A stretch of 54,938 nucleotides of DNA. It comes from Candidatus Merdivivens pullistercoris. GTDB taxonomy: Bacteria; Bacteroidota; Bacteroidia; Bacteroidales; UBA932. Location of the stretch: the NCBI GenBank assembly GCA_017694935.1, contig JADIME010000093.1, positions 1-54,938 on the forward strand. The letters are read 5' to 3'. Below are positions 43,891-51,975 of this stretch, piece after piece. The notes beneath the pieces were generated by a model. That model did not search any database. It was not told the DNA's origin and saw only the letters and a list, made by a program, of their open reading frames with translations. Positions within the stretch are counted from its first letter, which is position 1; each line of letters opens with the position of its first letter. The translations under genes were made by a program, and so were the position numbers.

Positions 43891-44784
43891 TTATCCGATG
43901 GTATGGTTAGCTAAGAGTTCTACTATCAATCCTTCGACATCGTTGTCGCTGCCTGAGAGGGTCTTGCTTTCCTTTGCCTGGAAAGAGATGCTCTCTATGG
44001 TCTTCACTTTTGTCGGCGAGCCGCTCAGTCCGCACTGTGCGAGGTCCGCATCGACATCGGCGGCGCTCCATTCAACGATATTGAGGTACGGGCGTTTCTC
44101 GTACAGTTCCGAATATGGCAACGATGCTCCGTCTTTCGTTATGGCCGATTTTTCCTGTACTCCGAGTGCGCGTTTGTATTTCTGCACTAATTTGGCGTTG
44201 CGCGGACGGCACGGAGCCGCGCTGCCGTTTACGGTAACCACCAGTGGAAGAGGGGCTTCGACAGTCTCCACGCCTCCGTCTATGTGGCGTTTGATTGTAA
44301 CTTTGCGCGATTTCTCGTCCAAGTCGAGGATTTCTTCGGCGTATGTGACCTGGGCGAGACCTAATTTTTCAGCGACTTGAGGTCCCACCTGCGCGGTGTC
44401 CCCGTCAATGGCCTGGCGGCCTCCGATGATCAGGTCGTAATCGCCTATTTTCTTTATGGCCGTGGCCAAAGCGTATGAAGTAGCCAATGTGTCGGCACCG
44501 GCAAAAGCACGGTCTGTCAGCAGGTATCCGCCGTCGGCTCCCCTGTAAAGTCCTTCCCTGATGATTTCGGCAGCACGTCCCGGTCCCATGGTGAGCATGG
44601 TCACGGTAGACCCTGGATGTGTATCTTTCAGGCGCAATGCCTGTTCCAGCGCATTCAGATCTTCCGGGTTGAAGATTGCGGGAAGTGCCGCACGGTTGAT
44701 TGTCCCGTCGGCATTCATGGCATCTTTCCCGACATTTCGCGTGTCAGGAACCTGTTTTGCCAATACTACTATTTTCAAACTCAT
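43891..44784 (-). CDS. etfB: Electron transfer flavoprotein, beta subunit
   Basis: A 297-residue EtfB with the family start KIVVLAKQVPDTRNVGKDAMNADGTINR, and the nucleotide-binding block IIGGRQAIDGDTAQVGPQVAEKLGLAQVTYAEEI. The length is slightly above the usual 250-260 because of a C-terminal part that wraps around EtfA. It sits between osmC and etfA with gaps of 11 and 2 bases. Bacteroidota EtfAB can be plain ETF or a bifurcating type; the sequence read by eye does not settle which. Confidence 0.94.
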   Translation of the reverse strand: MSLKIVVLAKQVPDTRNVGKDAMNADGTINRAALPAIFNPEDLNALEQALRLKDTHPGSTVTMLTMGPGRAAEIIREGLYRGADGGYLLTDRAFAGADTLATSYALATAIKKIGDYDLIIGGRQAIDGDTAQVGPQVAEKLGLAQVTYAEEILDLDEKSRKVTIKRHIDGGVETVEAPLPLVVTVNGSAAPCRPRNAKLVQKYKRALGVQEKSAITKDGASLPYSELYEKRPYLNIVEWSAADVDADLAQCGLSGSPTKVKTIESISFQAKESKTLSGSDNDVEGLIVELLANHTIG

Positions 44785-44795
44785 ATTTATGACAT

Positions 44796-45206
44796 TTAAT
44801 TATAATGGTATGTGATGTTTTTTACGATTTCCGGGTTGAGGCTGTTCGCAACGGGGCATCCGTTTACAGCGGCCTCTATGAAACGTTTTTCCCTGTCGGA
44901 ATATTCGGAACCTTCAGGAAAATATATGTCCACGTCGATCCGGACGACACGGCGCGGGTTGGTCCCCATTGTCTTCTCTATTTCGACACGTGTGCCGTCT
45001 ATGTTGAAACCGTGGGTCTGGGCGGCAAGCCCCATTATGGTGAGCATGCAACTTCCCAACGAAGATGCGAATAAATCGGTAGGTGAAAAATATTCCCCTT
45101 TCCCGTGGTTGTCCAAAGGGGCGTCGGTTATTACTTTGTTCCCCGATTGGATGTGTTCGATCTCGGTCCTGAGGCTGCCGAGATAAGTAGTTCTCATTTT
45201 TGTCAT
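44796..45206 (-). CDS. OsmC/Ohr family peroxide-stress protein
   Basis: A 136-residue OsmC-like protein. The two reactive cysteines are visible in SSLGSCMLTIMGL (about Cys53) and NGCPVANSL (about Cys117). OsmC/Ohr proteins reduce organic hydroperoxides using a dithiol. It is the first gene of the etf/acyl-CoA dehydrogenase operon, so protection of flavoenzyme chemistry from peroxides is a reasonable but unproved link. ATG at 45206 (MTKMRTT) is the likely start. Confidence 0.88.
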   Translation of the reverse strand: MTKMRTTYLGSLRTEIEHIQSGNKVITDAPLDNHGKGEYFSPTDLFASSLGSCMLTIMGLAAQTHGFNIDGTRVEIEKTMGTNPRRVVRIDVDIYFPEGSEYSDREKRFIEAAVNGCPVANSLNPEIVKNITYHYN

Positions 45207-45260
45207 TGTATTCCGTTTTATTAATTATTTTTTGTCATTTCTTTCCGCCATTGTGCGTTT

Positions 45261-45269
45261 GCAAATATC
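45261..45269 (-). promoter_or_regulatory. Possible -7 box of the osmC-etf operon
   Basis: On the minus strand this reads GATATTTGC, one base from TAnnTTTGC, 54 bases before the osmC ATG. It lies in the 103-base gap after miaB. Confidence 0.3.
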
Positions 45270-45309
45270 TTTCCGAAAGTCTGTCCATGCGCAATGCGGT
45301 GATACAGCG

Positions 45310-46686
45310 TCAGATGTTTTCAGCTATGAGCGTCGCCGAAGTGCATCCTGTTATCCTTACCTCGGCGTATTCTCCCGGCCTCTGCCCCTTGGAAGGGAAA
45401 ACGCACATCTTGTTGTTGGAGGCTCTTCCCGAAAGGAAATCCTTGTCCCGTTTCGAATGCCCCTCGACCAATACGCGGAAATGTTTGCCTATTTCCTTCT
45501 GATTGTTTTCCAACGATATCCTGTTTTGCAACGCTATTATTTCATTCAGGCGCGAAGTCTTTGTCTCCGGAGGCACGTCGTCTTTGTAACGCCTTGCGGC
45601 AAGGGTTCCTGGACGCTCCGAATATTGGAACATGAACGCTCCGTCAAAACGCACTTCTTCCATCAATGACAGGGTTTCCCTGTGGTCTTCTTCGGTTTCG
45701 GTGCAGAATCCGGCAATCACGTCGGTGGTGACCGAGCAGTCCGGCATTATTTCCCGTATCTTCCTGATACGTTCCAGATACCAGTCCCTGTCGTATTTGC
45801 GGCGCATAAGTTCAAGCATCCTGCTGCTTCCGGACTGTACGGGCAGGTGTATGTGCTTGCAGATATTGTCATACCGGGCCATTGTGTACAGCACCTCGTC
45901 GCTTATGTCTTTCGGATGCGAAGTGGAAAAACGTATCCTTGTGTCAGGGGAGATTTCAGCGGTCTTTCTCAGCAGTGATGCGAAATTCACTGTTTCCTGC
46001 CCTTTCCATAGATAAGAATCCACATTCTGTCCCAGCAGGTTTATTTCTTTGTATCCGCATTCGATTAGTTCGCGGGCCTCCCTTATGATTGTCTCCGGAT
46101 CGCGGCTTCGTTCTATCCCCCTGGTATAAGGCACAACGCAATAGGAACATACATTATTGCAGCCCCTCATTATGGAGATGAAAGCCGATACCCCGTTTTT
46201 GTCCATCCTTACCGGTGATATGTCGGCGTATGTTTCTTCGGACGAAAGCATCACGTCTATCTGTTTCCGCCCGTCCTCTTCGGTCATGCTCCTCAGCAGT
46301 GCGGGCAGCTTCCTGTACGAATCCGGCCCGGCTACAATGTCCACGGCCTTGTGCTTCAAAAGTTCGTCCTTGAGCCTTTCAGCCATGCATCCCACCACGC
46401 ATACAACGAGCGGGTGTCTGGCTTTCATTTGCCTGAACACATCCAGCCTTCCCCAGATCCTTTGCTCCGCGTTGTCGCGGATGGCGCAGGTGTTGATGAT
46501 GACGAGGCCGGCCTTTTCCATTTCCCCGCACAGTGCGAATCCCTCTTTTTCAAGTATGGACAAGATTACTTCGCTGTCGTTCACATTCATCTGGCAGCCA
46601 TACGTTTCAATATAGACACCCTTGCGCCCGTCCAGCGCGACGGGCCTGACGGATTTGAAATTATTATTGTATGTTTTGTCCATCAA
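45310..46686 (-). CDS. miaB: tRNA-2-methylthio-N6-dimethylallyladenosine synthase
   Basis: A 458-residue methylthiotransferase. Cysteines for the first Fe-S cluster are in ETYGCQMNVNDSE, INTCAIRDN and VVGCMAERL; the radical SAM cluster is in MRGCNNVCSYCVVPYTRG. A TRAM domain closes the protein (KHFRVLVEGHSKRDKDFLSGRASNNKMCVF). MiaB adds a methylthio group to A37 of tRNAs that read U-starting codons. RimO is less likely given the N-terminal motif and the tRNA-type TRAM region. It is divergent from the LEA14-like gene. Confidence 0.94.
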   Translation of the reverse strand: MMDKTYNNNFKSVRPVALDGRKGVYIETYGCQMNVNDSEVILSILEKEGFALCGEMEKAGLVIINTCAIRDNAEQRIWGRLDVFRQMKARHPLVVCVVGCMAERLKDELLKHKAVDIVAGPDSYRKLPALLRSMTEEDGRKQIDVMLSSEETYADISPVRMDKNGVSAFISIMRGCNNVCSYCVVPYTRGIERSRDPETIIREARELIECGYKEINLLGQNVDSYLWKGQETVNFASLLRKTAEISPDTRIRFSTSHPKDISDEVLYTMARYDNICKHIHLPVQSGSSRMLELMRRKYDRDWYLERIRKIREIMPDCSVTTDVIAGFCTETEEDHRETLSLMEEVRFDGAFMFQYSERPGTLAARRYKDDVPPETKTSRLNEIIALQNRISLENNQKEIGKHFRVLVEGHSKRDKDFLSGRASNNKMCVFPSKGQRPGEYAEVRITGCTSATLIAENI

Positions 46687-46714
46687 TTTTAATAATTCTC
46701 AATATAAATATCTT

Positions 46715-46723
46715 GCAAAGATA
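46715..46723 (-). promoter_or_regulatory. -7 box of miaB
   Basis: On the minus strand this reads TATCTTTGC, an exact TAnnTTTGC match, 28 bases before the miaB ATG. Confidence 0.55.
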
Positions 46724-46736
46724 CAGAATTTTGTCA

Positions 46737-46745
46737 TATCTTTGC
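46737..46745 (+). promoter_or_regulatory. -7 box of the LEA14-like lipoprotein gene
   Basis: TATCTTTGC again, now on the plus strand, 20 bases before the ATG at 46766, with a TTG 21 bases upstream. Identical -7 boxes face away from each other here. Confidence 0.55.
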
Positions 46746-46765
46746 CAGTCGTGAAGTCATTGAAA

Positions 46766-47230
46766 ATGCGCAGATATATTTTTATCATAATCGCAACGGC
46801 GTTTTTGGCCGTGTCCTGCACGAGGCTGCAGGATGTCCGTGTTACGGATTATGCCATTTCGACAGTGGAAAACGTGGGATTTACCGGTCTGAAAGTGTCC
46901 GTGAGGCTTACAGTGGACAACCCTGCCAGGGAATTCACCGTTTTGTCCCTGTCCGGCACTGTAAAGAAATCCGGCAAGGACTTCGGGGTATTCGGCATGT
47001 ACTCTCCATTGACCATAGAGAGCGGCACGGGGCAGTATCTGGCGCCTTTGGAACTGTCATTGGCGGAATCGGTTTCGCCGTTCGAGATGTTGGGCCTCAT
47101 ATCTTCCATGAACAGTGACGAGTTTACCGTAGATGCCTTGTTCAGAATAAAATACCCGTCGGGAGTAAAAGGTCGTCTCAAGCTGCATGACATACCTTTG
47201 GATGAATTGATGTCCTATATAGTCCGCTGA
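46766..47230 (+). CDS. LEA14-like (LEA type 2) lipoprotein
   Basis: A 154-residue lipoprotein (RRYIFIIIATAFLAVSC, lipobox AVSC) with one LEA14-like/WHy beta domain (about 25-150; GLKVSVRLTVDNPAREFTVLSLSGTVKKSGK). Such single-domain envelope lipoproteins are common in Bacteroidota and have no assigned role. ATG at 46766 is preferred; an in-frame GTG at 46751 would lie at the transcription start. The SPOR gene follows 48 bases downstream and may be in the same operon. Confidence 0.78.
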   Translation: MRRYIFIIIATAFLAVSCTRLQDVRVTDYAISTVENVGFTGLKVSVRLTVDNPAREFTVLSLSGTVKKSGKDFGVFGMYSPLTIESGTGQYLAPLELSLAESVSPFEMLGLISSMNSDEFTVDALFRIKYPSGVKGRLKLHDIPLDELMSYIVR

Positions 47231-47278
47231 CCAAGGCCCGGAACCCGGTCTCGCGCTTCGTGATGCCGACAATTGAAA

Positions 47279-47959
47279 ATGTGTATGAAAATGAAACTGA
47301 ATAAAAATTCGATACTGATATTGCTGGCCGCTCCTGTCCTGTTGGGCAGTGCCGTGGAAACGCCGGGCGCAGATGCCGCCAAGGCGGCTGTCGCCGATAC
47401 ATTGTCGTTTGCCGCCGATACTTTTGCTTTTGCGGCCATCGATACGTCTTTGTATGTTGTCAAGGACACGGCCGTGTATTTGCCGGCCCCTTTGTGCGAC
47501 AGTTCATTGGTGGGCAAAAGCATATTCGATTTGCTGCAAGGGGTCGAGTTGAGGCAGAATGTTTCTATACGGACTGCCATGGCCGAGCATATAAGACTCA
47601 ATGCCGGCCGCAAGATATCCGGGTACAGGATAAGGATTTATTTTGACAACAGGCAGAATGCACGTTCCGAGTCGGAACGCATAGAGAAGGAATTCAGGAC
47701 ACTTTTCCCTGAAATGCAGGTTTACCGGAGTTATGCAAACCCGTATTTCAAGGTAACGGTGGGGGATTTCCGTACACGTTCGGAGGCCTTGTCGGTATTG
47801 TCTGGGATAAAGAGCATATATCCGTCGGCGTTCCTTGTAAAGGAAAACATATCTTATCCTCCGATAGACGGCGAAAATCCGGTCGTCCTTGATACTGTAA
47901 CCATAGTACGCCCTAAGACGCCTGCTGTTTCTTCCGGGACCGGCGTCTCATCTTTATAG
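47279..47959 (+). CDS. SPOR-domain protein
   Basis: A 226-residue exported protein. A signal segment (NSILILLAAPVLLGSAV, about 8-24) is followed by an Ala/Asp-rich stretch, and the C-terminal part (about 115-195) has the SPOR pattern: SGYRIRIYFDNRQNARSESERIEKEF ... PYFKVTVGDFRTRSEALSVLSGIKSIYPSAFLVKE. SPOR domains bind denuded peptidoglycan, often at division sites. Several in-frame ATGs lie at the start; the first, 47279, is used over an upstream TTG. The 3' end overlaps the convergent N-acyltransferase gene by 47 bases. Confidence 0.82.
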   Translation: MCMKMKLNKNSILILLAAPVLLGSAVETPGADAAKAAVADTLSFAADTFAFAAIDTSLYVVKDTAVYLPAPLCDSSLVGKSIFDLLQGVELRQNVSIRTAMAEHIRLNAGRKISGYRIRIYFDNRQNARSESERIEKEFRTLFPEMQVYRSYANPYFKVTVGDFRTRSEALSVLSGIKSIYPSAFLVKENISYPPIDGENPVVLDTVTIVRPKTPAVSSGTGVSSL

Positions 47960-48914
47960 TGTCGGCTATCTGCCACCATCTGTACATAAGCCTTTGGCTC
48001 CATTGCCTGAGAGGAGAGGTGTAGCGGTCGAGCTTGTCCGGAAAGATATCCGAAATAGTCACCAGGATGGCTGTTTCCTCTACTCCGCCGAATGTGTCGT
48101 TTACCGCGGTACCGAAGACTTTCATCGTCGGGGAAAGGTTCATGTACGAATTGAACAGGGGAGGAATGTGCTCTCCACGCAATTTTATTTCGTGGGAAAG
48201 TTTCTTATAGGCGTCATGATATTCCATCCCGTCGAAGATCTCATTGTATGCCGGATTCCCTTCATCTATGTCCACGGGTTTTATCGGAGACACGATGTTC
48301 TCGCTGTCGTAAAAATATTTATGCATGAAATTGAGCAGGATGTTCCTTGCGGAAATGTCGTATTTCCTGTACATGGTCACTTTCCCGAAAAAATAGTTGC
48401 AGTCTGAATATTTCATGATCAGCGCCCCGAGGCCGTCCCAAAGGTTGTCCAAGGCGAAAAGCCCTTTCCTTGTCGTCTTGGTGCCTTGGTAGTTGGGCTG
48501 GATGAACGACCTTCCGAGTTCTATCGTGCGCGGGAGGTATTTCTTGACGAATGTTTCGGAATAATTGAACAGTTCGGATGTGGCGAGTTTTTCCGGGCCG
48601 ATTCCTTTTCCGCATATATACCGGTACCCGCCTATGATTTCCAGCTCGTGGGGATCCCATACAATCAACTGCCTATACGGGTTTTCGGGGTCGGTGTCGT
48701 AATCGTCTATGTCTATTTCATTTCCTGTACCGCCACCGGCATCACGGAAAGTGATTTCACGCAACCTGCCTATCTCGCGCATCACATTGGGCGAATTTTC
48801 GGCGGTTACTTCATACAGTTCGTTCTCGCCTTTTCTCGTGTACCTTATCAATTTGTCTTTCGTGAGTTCCGAAACGAGGATCTCTTTGTCCACGGGTGGT
48901 ATGATCGGTTTCAT
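47913..48914 (-). CDS. glsB: GNAT-type N-acyltransferase, probable glycine-lipid synthase GlsB
   Basis: A 333-residue protein of the OlsB-like/hemolysin-type GNAT family (PF13444). Typical pieces: MREIGRLREITFRDAGGGTGNEIDIDDYD, LIVWDPHELEIIGGYRYI, LGRSFIQPNYQGTKTTRKGLFALDNLWDGLGALI. In Bacteroides thetaiotaomicron the homologous pair GlsB-GlsA makes glycine lipids: GlsB N-acylates glycine with a 3-hydroxy fatty acid and GlsA adds a second chain. The same adjacency is seen here: this gene overlaps the upstream PlsC-like gene by 4 bases (ATGA). Specificity for glycine rather than ornithine is inferred from the lineage. Note the large 47-base overlap with the SPOR gene. Confidence 0.82.
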   Translation of the reverse strand: MKPIIPPVDKEILVSELTKDKLIRYTRKGENELYEVTAENSPNVMREIGRLREITFRDAGGGTGNEIDIDDYDTDPENPYRQLIVWDPHELEIIGGYRYICGKGIGPEKLATSELFNYSETFVKKYLPRTIELGRSFIQPNYQGTKTTRKGLFALDNLWDGLGALIMKYSDCNYFFGKVTMYRKYDISARNILLNFMHKYFYDSENIVSPIKPVDIDEGNPAYNEIFDGMEYHDAYKKLSHEIKLRGEHIPPLFNSYMNLSPTMKVFGTAVNDTFGGVEETAILVTISDIFPDKLDRYTSPLRQWSQRLMYRWWQIADTIKMRRRSRKKQQAS

Positions 48915-49741
48915 TTTGTTGGTTTAAGTTTATATGCAGTATCACGGATTTCCCTGACCCATTCATTTACGTTCTTGCTCCCGTCTATCGAGGAAATGTC
49001 AATCGGTTTTCCGAAGTAGACATCGAAGCGGGCGCCTTTTTGCCTGAACATTTCATGGGGAAGGAACATCATTTCGATGTTGAATTTTATCCCGAGCGCT
49101 TTCCTCAGTCTGGCGAGCCTGTAGAAGAACGCCGAATTGCGCCCTTCGAAGAACACCGGCACTATGTCGCGCCCGTATTCCTTCGCCTTTTTCAGGAAAG
49201 TGTTTTTCCAAGGAAGGTCTGTAATCTCGCCCTTGATCTTGCGGGAACAAAGCCCTGCCGGAAAATAAAGTATTTGGGCATCGGAGGCGAATGCCTCGTT
49301 CATCGCTTTTGCGCTTTCGCTTCCGCTGCGCCCGAATTTGTTGATAGGGACGAAGATAGGTGCGAGTGGCCTAAGGAACATGAGCAAATCGTTTACGATG
49401 AAACGCACCTCGGCGGACTTTTTGCCGATGCAGGCAATCAGGGCCATCCCGTCAAGGCCTCCGAGAGGGTGGTTGGACACGAAAACGTATCTTTTTGACA
49501 TGTCGAGTTTTTCCGTCCCGTGTTCCACATACTTTGCACCGAGTGTGTGGCGTATGATATTGTCGGCAAAATCAACGCTTCCGCACTTTCCGAAGTCTGC
49601 CAGTGCCTTGTTTATTTCATCTTGGTGGATGAGCCGTTCAAGCCACCGTATCAGGAAACGGGGCACGTATCTGGCCTTGTCCGGTGCTTTGGCAGCCAGT
49701 ATCCCTGCCACATCCACTTGCATGATTTCAGACTGCTCCAT
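48911..49741 (-). CDS. glsA: PlsC-like O-acyltransferase, probable glycine-lipid synthase GlsA
   Basis: A 276-residue lysophosphatidate-acyltransferase-like protein. The acceptor motif is SNHPLGGLDGMALI, His and Asp being separated by five residues instead of the four of classical PlsC (HX4D); this spacing also appears in the Bacteroidota glycine-lipid group as I recall it. A second motif is FPAGLCSRKIKGEITDLPWKNTFLKKAKEYGRDIVPVFFEGRNS, with no N-terminal membrane anchor. It likely adds the second acyl chain to N-acyl-glycine. The symbol follows Bacteroides usage and should not be confused with glutaminase glsA at 53386. It is divergent from rpoN. Confidence 0.78.
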   Translation of the reverse strand: MEQSEIMQVDVAGILAAKAPDKARYVPRFLIRWLERLIHQDEINKALADFGKCGSVDFADNIIRHTLGAKYVEHGTEKLDMSKRYVFVSNHPLGGLDGMALIACIGKKSAEVRFIVNDLLMFLRPLAPIFVPINKFGRSGSESAKAMNEAFASDAQILYFPAGLCSRKIKGEITDLPWKNTFLKKAKEYGRDIVPVFFEGRNSAFFYRLARLRKALGIKFNIEMMFLPHEMFRQKGARFDVYFGKPIDISSIDGSKNVNEWVREIRDTAYKLKPTK

Positions 49742-49761
49742 TGTGTGTGTCGTTTTGTGGT

Positions 49762-49770
49762 GCGAATATA
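49762..49770 (-). promoter_or_regulatory. Probable -7 box of the glycine-lipid operon
   Basis: On the minus strand this reads TATATTCGC, one base from TAnnTTTGC, 20 bases before the ATG at 49741. It lies in the same 18-base string as the murB box at 23654-23662. Confidence 0.4.
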
Positions 49771-49782
49771 GCGAAAAAAATG

Positions 49783-49791
49783 TATATTTGC
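49783..49791 (+). promoter_or_regulatory. -7 box directly in front of rpoN
   Basis: TATATTTGC is an exact TAnnTTTGC match ending 4 bases before the rpoN ATG, which would place the transcription start at about the start codon. Confidence 0.5.
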
Positions 49792-49795
49792 ATCC

Positions 49796-51217
49796 ATGAA
49801 TAATTCAGGAATAAAACAAGGACTTGTCCAAAAACAGACGCAGAAGCTGTCGCCGTTGCAGATCCAGACTATCAAGTTGCTGGAACTTTCGGCGTTGGAG
49901 ATGCAGCAGAGAATCCAGAAAGAGTTGGAGGAAAACCCTGTGCTCGATGAGAGTACCAAGTCGGACAACGAGGAAGAAGGGGAAAACGAAGACCTTTCCC
50001 TGGATGCCTATTCCGAAGACGACGCAATCCCCAAGTACAAGACATACGTAAACAACTACGGCAAGGATGAGCGTCCCCAGTACAATACTTTCTCGGTAAA
50101 GGAAAGCTTTCATCAAAGCCTTGAACACCAGCTTGGCTACAAGCCTCTTTCCGCCCACGAGAGGGCTGTCGCCATGTTCATCATAGGCAGCCTCGACGAT
50201 GACGGCTATCTGAGGCGCGATCTGGAAAGCCTTGTGGATGACATGGCATTCAAATCCGGTATAACCACCGATGCCGCCGAAGTGGAGCGGATGCTGAAAG
50301 TGATACAGGAGTTCGAGCCTACCGGGGTGGGAGCCAGGGACTTGCAGGAATGTCTGCTTTTGCAGCTGAGAGCCAAACAGCAGACTCAGGAGGTAAAGGA
50401 TGCGGAGGAGATACTGTCCCGTTATTATCCGGAATTCACGAAAAAACATTATGACAAGATCATTTCGCGCATGGGCATTACGGAGGATGCGCTCAAAGCG
50501 GCCATCTCCGAGATAGTGCATCTTAACCCGAGGCCCGGCGGGGCGGTTGATGACAATTATACGGAACAGGCCCAGCAGGTCGTGCCGGACTTCCTTTTGG
50601 AATTGAAGGACGGGGAACTTGTGCTGTCGTTGCCTCGTTTCTCGGTTCCGGAGCTTAAGGTAAACTCCAAGTATGCGAAAATACTTGAGAATGCGGCGAA
50701 AAATTCGGAACGCGAAGGCAAGGAAGCCGCCATGTTCGTGAAACAGAAAATCGATTCAGCAAAATGGTTTATCGAGGCCATAAAGCAACGTCAGAATACG
50801 TTCATGAGTACCATGAACGCCATCCTGAAATACCAGCACGATTATTTCATCGATGGCGATGAGTCGAAACTCAAACCGATGGTGCTTAAAAACATAGCCG
50901 AGATGACAGGGCTTGACATTTCTACCATATCGCGTGTCGTGAGCAGCAAGTATATCCAGACCCATTTCGGGGTTTTCCCTTTGAAATATTTCTTTTCCGA
51001 AGGCCTTTCCACCGAGAGCGGCGAAGAAGTGTCCACGAGGGAAATCAAGAAAGTGCTTTCCGAATGCGTGGACGCGGAGGACAAGACAAAACCCTTGACT
51101 GACGAAGAATTGGTAAATCTCCTGTCGGCCAAAGGTTATAAGGTGGCGCGGCGTACTGTGGCCAAATACCGCGAGCAATTGAATATTCCGATTGCCCGTC
51201 TGCGTAAGGAACTGTAG
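49796..51217 (+). CDS. rpoN: RNA polymerase sigma-54 factor
   Basis: A 473-residue sigma-54. Region I is the Gln/Leu-rich N-terminus (QKQTQKLSPLQIQTIKLLELSALEMQQRIQKELEENPVLDE), which contacts the activator and blocks open-complex formation; an acidic region II follows (about 55-85), then the core-binding domain, the HTH and the RpoN box ARRTVAKYRE near the C-terminus (about 449-458). It recognises -24/-12 promoters with AAA+ activators; none is encoded in this window. Confidence 0.96.
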   Translation: MNNSGIKQGLVQKQTQKLSPLQIQTIKLLELSALEMQQRIQKELEENPVLDESTKSDNEEEGENEDLSLDAYSEDDAIPKYKTYVNNYGKDERPQYNTFSVKESFHQSLEHQLGYKPLSAHERAVAMFIIGSLDDDGYLRRDLESLVDDMAFKSGITTDAAEVERMLKVIQEFEPTGVGARDLQECLLLQLRAKQQTQEVKDAEEILSRYYPEFTKKHYDKIISRMGITEDALKAAISEIVHLNPRPGGAVDDNYTEQAQQVVPDFLLELKDGELVLSLPRFSVPELKVNSKYAKILENAAKNSEREGKEAAMFVKQKIDSAKWFIEAIKQRQNTFMSTMNAILKYQHDYFIDGDESKLKPMVLKNIAEMTGLDISTISRVVSSKYIQTHFGVFPLKYFFSEGLSTESGEEVSTREIKKVLSECVDAEDKTKPLTDEELVNLLSAKGYKVARRTVAKYREQLNIPIARLRKEL

Positions 51218-51291
51218 GCCGATTTTGTCCTTATTCTGGCAAGGTTTTCAGGAATTTTCGGAAAAATCGGGTTATTGCGTTTTTAGGGAAA

Positions 51292-51948
51292 TCAGATCTT
51301 GCATCCGTATGCGAGGTCGCCGGCATCGCCGAGCCCGGGCACTATGTATGAATGCGTGGTCAGTTCTTCGTCTATGGCCGCCACCCAAAGGGTGATGCGT
51401 TCTCCCCGTAAATGCTTCTTCACATGTTCTACCGCATACTGGCTGGCGATAGGGCATACGAGGTGTGTGTATTCCGGTTTTCCGTAATCGCTGCAAAGCC
51501 GTTCGTAGACAATCTGCAAAGATGAACCTGTGGCCAGCATCGTGTCGGCGAGTATCAGTGTCTTGCCTTCAAGCGTCGGAGTGCTTGCGTATTCGGTGCG
51601 TATTTCGAAGTTCCCTTCCTTGTCGTATTTGCGGTATGCGGCCACAAAGGCGTTCTGGGCGTCATCGAAGAAATTGAGTATACCGTTGTGCAAAGGCAGC
51701 CCGGCCCTCAGTATCGTGCCTATTACGATGTCGTTGTCATGGGTGGAACACTGTGCGATGCCGAGCGGCGTTTCCACGTCCTTTGTCGTGTAGGCGAGTT
51801 TCTTGCTTATCTCGTATGCAAAGATTTCCCCCGTCCTTTCCAGGTTGCGCCTGAAACGAAGGCTGTCTTTCTGGATTTCGATGTCGCGCATCTGAGCAAT
51901 GAACTTGTTCAGAATGGAGTTTGTTTCTCCGAGATTGATGAGTTTCAT
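51292..51948 (-). CDS. upp: Uracil phosphoribosyltransferase
   Basis: A 218-residue enzyme making UMP from uracil and PRPP. Seen: the PRPP loop LILADTMLATGSSLQIVYERL and the uracil-binding end YIVPGLGDAGDLAYGCK. The length fits. It lies 27 bases after radC in the same direction and probably shares its transcript; an independent promoter was not found. Confidence 0.94.
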   Translation of the reverse strand: MKLINLGETNSILNKFIAQMRDIEIQKDSLRFRRNLERTGEIFAYEISKKLAYTTKDVETPLGIAQCSTHDNDIVIGTILRAGLPLHNGILNFFDDAQNAFVAAYRKYDKEGNFEIRTEYASTPTLEGKTLILADTMLATGSSLQIVYERLCSDYGKPEYTHLVCPIASQYAVEHVKKHLRGERITLWVAAIDEELTTHSYIVPGLGDAGDLAYGCKI

Positions 51949-51975
51949 ATTGTATTGTGTTAATTTGTCATACGG

